Below are positions 60,069-64,000 of a stretch of 64,000 nt of DNA, piece by piece. A program made the position numbers and the translations under genes. This DNA is from Hofstenia miamia (Eukaryota; Xenacoelomorpha; Acoela; Hofsteniidae). The stretch lies in the NCBI GenBank assembly GCA_900660155.1, contig CABFPE010000312.1, forward strand, positions 896,151 to 960,150, read 5' to 3'. Positions within the stretch are counted from its first letter, which is position 1, and the number at the start of each line of letters is the position of its first letter. Under the pieces are notes generated by a model. It searched no databases and was not told the DNA's origin. It worked only from the letters and a program-made list of their open reading frames with translations.

Positions 60069-62355
60069 ATTTACAATCAATTAGCAGGTAGACTTTGAAA
60101 AGCACAAATTGCAAGTATTTATTGGAGGTTGCAGGGAAAATATACCATGTAATGATATTCACTACCAATGCAACACAATTAATGCTATCACTTACCTGTA
60201 TTATGTAAGACCTGGGTGCTTTAGAATTCACAATTGTTGTTCCAATGGTATTCCCTAATAATATAACACAAAACTTTTCTCCCAAATTTAGTTATTGTAA
60301 TTCATGTGTTTGTCAACTGTAAGGCATTTCCTTTGACAATCTATATTGTCTTTCATTTCTTTTGAAGTAGGTTTGCAAAATGACTTTTGCTATAAGTAGA
60401 CTTCTTGTTATAAGTATATTTGATCATAGGCTCTGTACATGGAATAGTTGAGATAGTGAATATGCACAGAAATATAAAGGGGTGTTGTTGTAATCCATCA
60501 ATGCCATTCTATAATCACAATTTTTCTTTGTTGCCATTCTGTTAGATTGTAGTTAATAAGGGCAATGATATCTAGACCTTGTGTGAAAATCTTAAGTTCA
60601 GCAGAGCTGAAGGGGTTGTGTGACAATCTTGTGTGAAATTCTATTTTGTAATAAGATGTCTTTTAACTTTCCAATTTCTGCACTACCACTTTTTCATGTA
60701 TTTAATGACTTTGCAGATTTACGCATATAAGAAAGACTTTGTGTGAAACTTATGCAGTACTGATCACTATTTTATGAAAGGAAGTGGTGGTCTTTCCTCA
60801 GTAGTTACTTCTGATTTTGAACTTGGTGCATTTTAAGTGTAGAACATTTTGGTATGAAAGTTTCTATTTCAGGAGACATTCACAGCCACCATAAAAACTG
60901 TATGGCAAACTTTTTAATTTATATTATAACATTGTGTGCTCAATGTACAGCTTTAACTACTTGTTGGCAGCATGGTATTAATATATAGACACTACGTCCA
61001 CACATGATACTGTTATCTTTGATATGCTGCTCATGATATATTTTCTACAAATTCTTCTGCTCATTTGAGGTAAGAAGTTTTTGATTAGGTTATATTGTTC
61101 TAATATACCTCATCACATTAATTGAGTTGCAATCACTTGCCAATTCCATGCATATTAGCTTGTGATTAAGGTCTTCTGATGTAGTAATGAAATGTACTAC
61201 AATTGTAATGGGGTCTACTCCATTTTAGACTCAAGCTGGCTCTATGGTAAATTGGTACACACTGTTGTTGTCTAGCTCATGGAAGGAGCTAAGCTCAGTT
61301 CTCGAAATATATTGCTGAAACTTGTCTATTTTAATAAAAATGTTTTGGCCTTTACTTCTCTGACATCTGTGGATTTAGGAAGGTAGGTGCTACAAGAGAG
61401 GTGGAAAAACAGGAAGAACCCTCCTCAGTAGGGTGACTACAATTTGTGGTGCTTAATTAGTTTCATTATAACTTATGCCTTAATTGGAACATAGTTTTGT
61501 GTTTATTTATATTTAACAACAGTATAACTTTGTTTAGTTTTCAACCATTAGTCTTAGACTTTAGAATAATTATTGTTGATTAAAACTTAATAAAGAAAAA
61601 TATTTATATAGTCTCTCAACTGAGCTCAGTGACAGTTTCATGTTTAAAATTTAAGCTTAACAAATAAAGAAAGAGTGTTTACTTTTTTAGTATGAATTAA
61701 GCATTTCATTCAAGTAAAATTTTATTAAGCATAAGTTTAATAAATGACAGCTTCAAGTGCAAACAAGTCTGATATAGCTTTAGTTTCACGATTGCCAATA
61801 TAAATAGAAAAATAACAAAGAATCATAATTTATTCATCAACTTGCAACCAGGCATTCAATACAAATTATTACCTCTACATGTAAATATATTGACTTGTAG
61901 TTTACACGAAGATTTCCTAAAGGTTTCGTTACATGCAAATTCAAAGTATTGTGCAAGCTTGAAAAACTCTTATAATTTGACATACCCCAATAACAAACTT
62001 TGGTGATATTATTGAAAATAGTGGTGACAAATTAATGAAACATTTTAGTAACAATGGTATCTTATATATATATATATATATTTATGTATAAATCTTACCA
62101 AATAGAAGCTCAAATTTGAAGCTTATATCTAGTAAATCATTATAAGGCAATGGTTTTTCCCGCCTGGAGTTAGAATCACTCATGAATGAAACGTTGTTGC
62201 AAGAAGCTCTGCTCTTGGTGCACATTTGTAAGATAATCAATGTGCAACTACTGTTAAAAAATTAAATATAACTTTAACTAAAATTTTTCTGTTTCTTGAT
62301 TAAGGTTTTAAACAAGTTCCCGTTTTGTCAAAATTATCATAATTCGAAATAAATT
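60069..62355. other. Stretch without recognised gene
   Basis: Base composition is somewhat less AT-rich and the text looks unique from 60300 to 61500, without long open frames or recognisable motifs. An untranslated or non-coding transcript is possible but not shown. (AT)n lies at about 62064-62082. Confidence 0.4.
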
Positions 62356-62929
62356 CAAAACTAAGATTTAATTGAAATTTCTAAATATATATCAGTGCAT
62401 TATAGAATTAATAACTAATATACGTGTGCATGTGCATATGAAAAATCTATATCTAATAGACAGTGGGGTAGCCAGAAAAGGCTGGCTGGTTAAGATATAA
62501 GGCTACAGAGAGCCAAAACCGAAAATTTTTTAGAAAACTACAAATGTTAATAGCCTAAAGAAAAGTTATTTAAAGTTATAAATTATTTTAATAAAATGAA
62601 GCAGCGATAATGTGAATAAGTAATCAAAATCAGACCGACTTACAAAACTAAGATTTAATTGAAATTTCTAAATATATATCAGTGCATTATAGAATTAATA
62701 ACTAATATACGTGTGCATGTGCATATGAAAAATCTATATCTAATAGACAGTGGGGTAGCCAGAAAAGGCTGGCTGGTTAAGATATAAGGCTACAGAGAGC
62801 CAAAACCGAAAATTTTTTAGAAAACTACAAATGTTAATAGCCTAAAGAAAAGTTATTTAAAGTTATAAATTATTTTAATAAAATGAAGCAGCGATAATGT
62901 GAATAAGTAATCAAAATCAGACCGACTTA
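62356..62929. repeat. Perfect tandem duplication of a 287-bp unit
   Basis: 62356-62642 and 62643-62929 read identically. The unit contains a small inverted motif AGCCAGAAAAGGCTGGCTGG. Perfect identity means a recent event or an assembly effect. Confidence 0.93.
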
Positions 62930-63364
62930 TATATTCTATTACTATCAGGCTAGACGACTTTAAATATTTTTCGCATGTATTAAGATAGGTAGTAAAATGC
63001 AATTCACAGCGCCAACTTTTGAAATAATTTGGAATAATTGAAAATCAAATTGCGTCTAGTGCCAGGCTGTTTAAGGTGTTAATGCGTTTTGTTTAATTTT
63101 TTAATTAGATTCTTCTTTTTCATATCAAATAGCACCAAGGTAATGATGAGGCAAGATTCATTAAGTTTTCACCCCACATACTGTTAAGGTCCCTCTAAGT
63201 AAGATGTTCCTATATGCCTTAGTGGCTTCAGATTTTGAATTAAAGCGATTTATAAGTGTTTGTATATATTTTACGAAATGATTACAGAATTTAAGAAACT
63301 GTCAATTAGAATGGGTTCAATATTCGTATATGTATAAATGAATATTCACTAAATATTAAAGCAA

Positions 63365-63370
63365 TTTATT
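63365..63370 (-). promoter_or_regulatory. Possible polyadenylation signal of the annexin-like gene
   Basis: AATAAA on the minus strand, about 34 bases beyond the stop codon at 63404-63406. Confidence 0.45.
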
Positions 63371-63403
63371 AGCATGCTTGTCTATATTAAAATGTAACGA
63401 TTT

Positions 63404-64000
63404 TCAAACTGAAAATATTTTTTGTTTATATTCGTTGCTTTCAACAAAATCTACAAGGGCACTTTGTAGTTCGGAACTCGGGAAATATTTAGATACAGCA
63501 GCGGACAAAGTTTTTTTTGCTTTTTGTTTAAAGCTGCTATCGAAATTGGGGAAGTCTTCGTCTAAAGCTTTTACAATCAAACGAATATTATCGTCATCAT
63601 TCTGTCGATTAATATTCAAAACCTTTGTCAGTTTTGAAGCAAGAAGTTTAACGTAAAATTGCGCAGGTTCTTCGCAATATTTGATTCGCGTTTTCAGCAT
63701 TGTAAAGAGTGATTTTGATATGAATCTTTGTTTCTTAAGTATATTAATAAGTTCTTGTTTGAATTCCATTTTGTAGTTCTGAGCAAGACTGTAAATATGA
63801 TCATTGCTTCGAGCTCCAAATATACAAACTAGTGTAAAAACGTCTTTTTCATCAAAGATGCGTTGCAACCTTGACAAATCTGCTGCCACTAACTTGGGAT
63901 CAACACCCTGAAATCTATACGTTTCTCCTCTCATTACAAATATCTTTACAATTTCATTTATTCCATTTGTATTTGGTTTATAAATCTTATCCAAGCTCGA
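63404..64000 (-). CDS. Annexin-like protein, C-terminal two repeats (5' end outside window)
   Basis: The frame is open from the window edge to the stop at 63404-63406, about 198 residues. The leading 40 residues include IVKIFVMRGETYRFQ. Two annexin-type helical repeats follow. The first reads DLSRLQRIFDEKDVFTLVCI, GARSNDHIYSLAQNY, FKQELINILKKQ. The second reads PAQFYVKLLASKLTKVL, DDDNIRLIVKALDEDF, FKQKAKKTLSAAVSKYF, LQSALVDFV. The pattern (L..I...RS..HI..L...Y...F...L; AxFYxxLL; DDxxLIRIIV; F.......L...V) is that of annexin repeats 3 and 4. The calcium loops are poor: the usual GxGTDD is replaced by NRQNDDDN in the second repeat and is shortened in the first, so calcium and membrane binding may be weak. 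Annexins are cytosolic phospholipid-binding proteins. No other family fits better. Confidence 0.65.
   Translation of the reverse strand, partial: SSLDKIYKPNTNGINEIVKIFVMRGETYRFQGVDPKLVAADLSRLQRIFDEKDVFTLVCIFGARSNDHIYSLAQNYKMEFKQELINILKKQRFISKSLFTMLKTRIKYCEEPAQFYVKLLASKLTKVLNINRQNDDDNIRLIVKALDEDFPNFDSSFKQKAKKTLSAAVSKYFPSSELQSALVDFVESNEYKQKIFSV

Noticed and set aside
1-64000. tRNA, rRNA or other structured RNA genes
   Set aside because: No cloverleaf with conserved A and B boxes and no rRNA-like segment was noticed; a covariance-model scan was not possible here.

Overview
The window reads as a strongly AT-rich invertebrate animal genome. It contains GT-AG spliced genes of animal families (SLC5 cotransporter, annexin, Ig/FN3 cell-surface protein, PAN-like secreted protein), AATAAA signals, long AT/ACAT microsatellites, and a dense layer of decayed LINEs and cut-and-paste DNA transposons. 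Nothing fixes the species. The repeat mix (Tc1/mariner, hAT, CR1/jockey-like LINEs, a Penelope piece) would suit a cnidarian such as Hydra but also many other invertebrates. No RNA gene, CRISPR array or certain virus-like element was recognised.

Layout. 0-6.1 kb is transposon graveyard: a Tc1-like copy, then a LINE interrupted by a pogo-like element that is itself interrupted by a DD37-type Tc1/mariner element, then two LINE pieces head to head. 6.1-8.0 kb (minus) is an apparently intact, intronless Ig/FN3 membrane protein. 8.2-9.8 kb holds two unrelated LINE pieces. 10.4-24 kb is a series of DNA transposons and MITEs plus one host exon (PAN-like, minus, 21.4-21.7 kb).

The main host gene runs on the plus strand from 28.5 to 43.3 kb. 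It has eleven recoverable exons of a sodium/solute cotransporter-like protein (SLC5/SGLT family), with consistent splice phases and about 547 residues plus a missing N-terminus. Its introns hold a complete-looking Tc1 element, a LINE piece, two MITEs, a 20/40-bp minisatellite and an AT palindrome. The residues that bind sugar and sodium in SGLT appear replaced, so it is either a transporter of changed function or a non-transporting member.

44-51 kb holds two orphan exon candidates, a TIR element with a second MITE inside it, and a 1236-bp perfect duplication across a single N (probably an assembly overlap) that carries a Penelope-like GIY-YIG piece. A 274-bp tandem array follows. 53-60 kb has a 2-kb TIR element containing a hAT derivative, and several LINE pieces. 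The window ends inside the last coding exon of an annexin-like gene on the minus strand (63.4-64.0 kb).

Exon joins, family calls and transposon ends were made by eye. Residue-level comparisons with SGLT and annexin rely on remembered family sequences.
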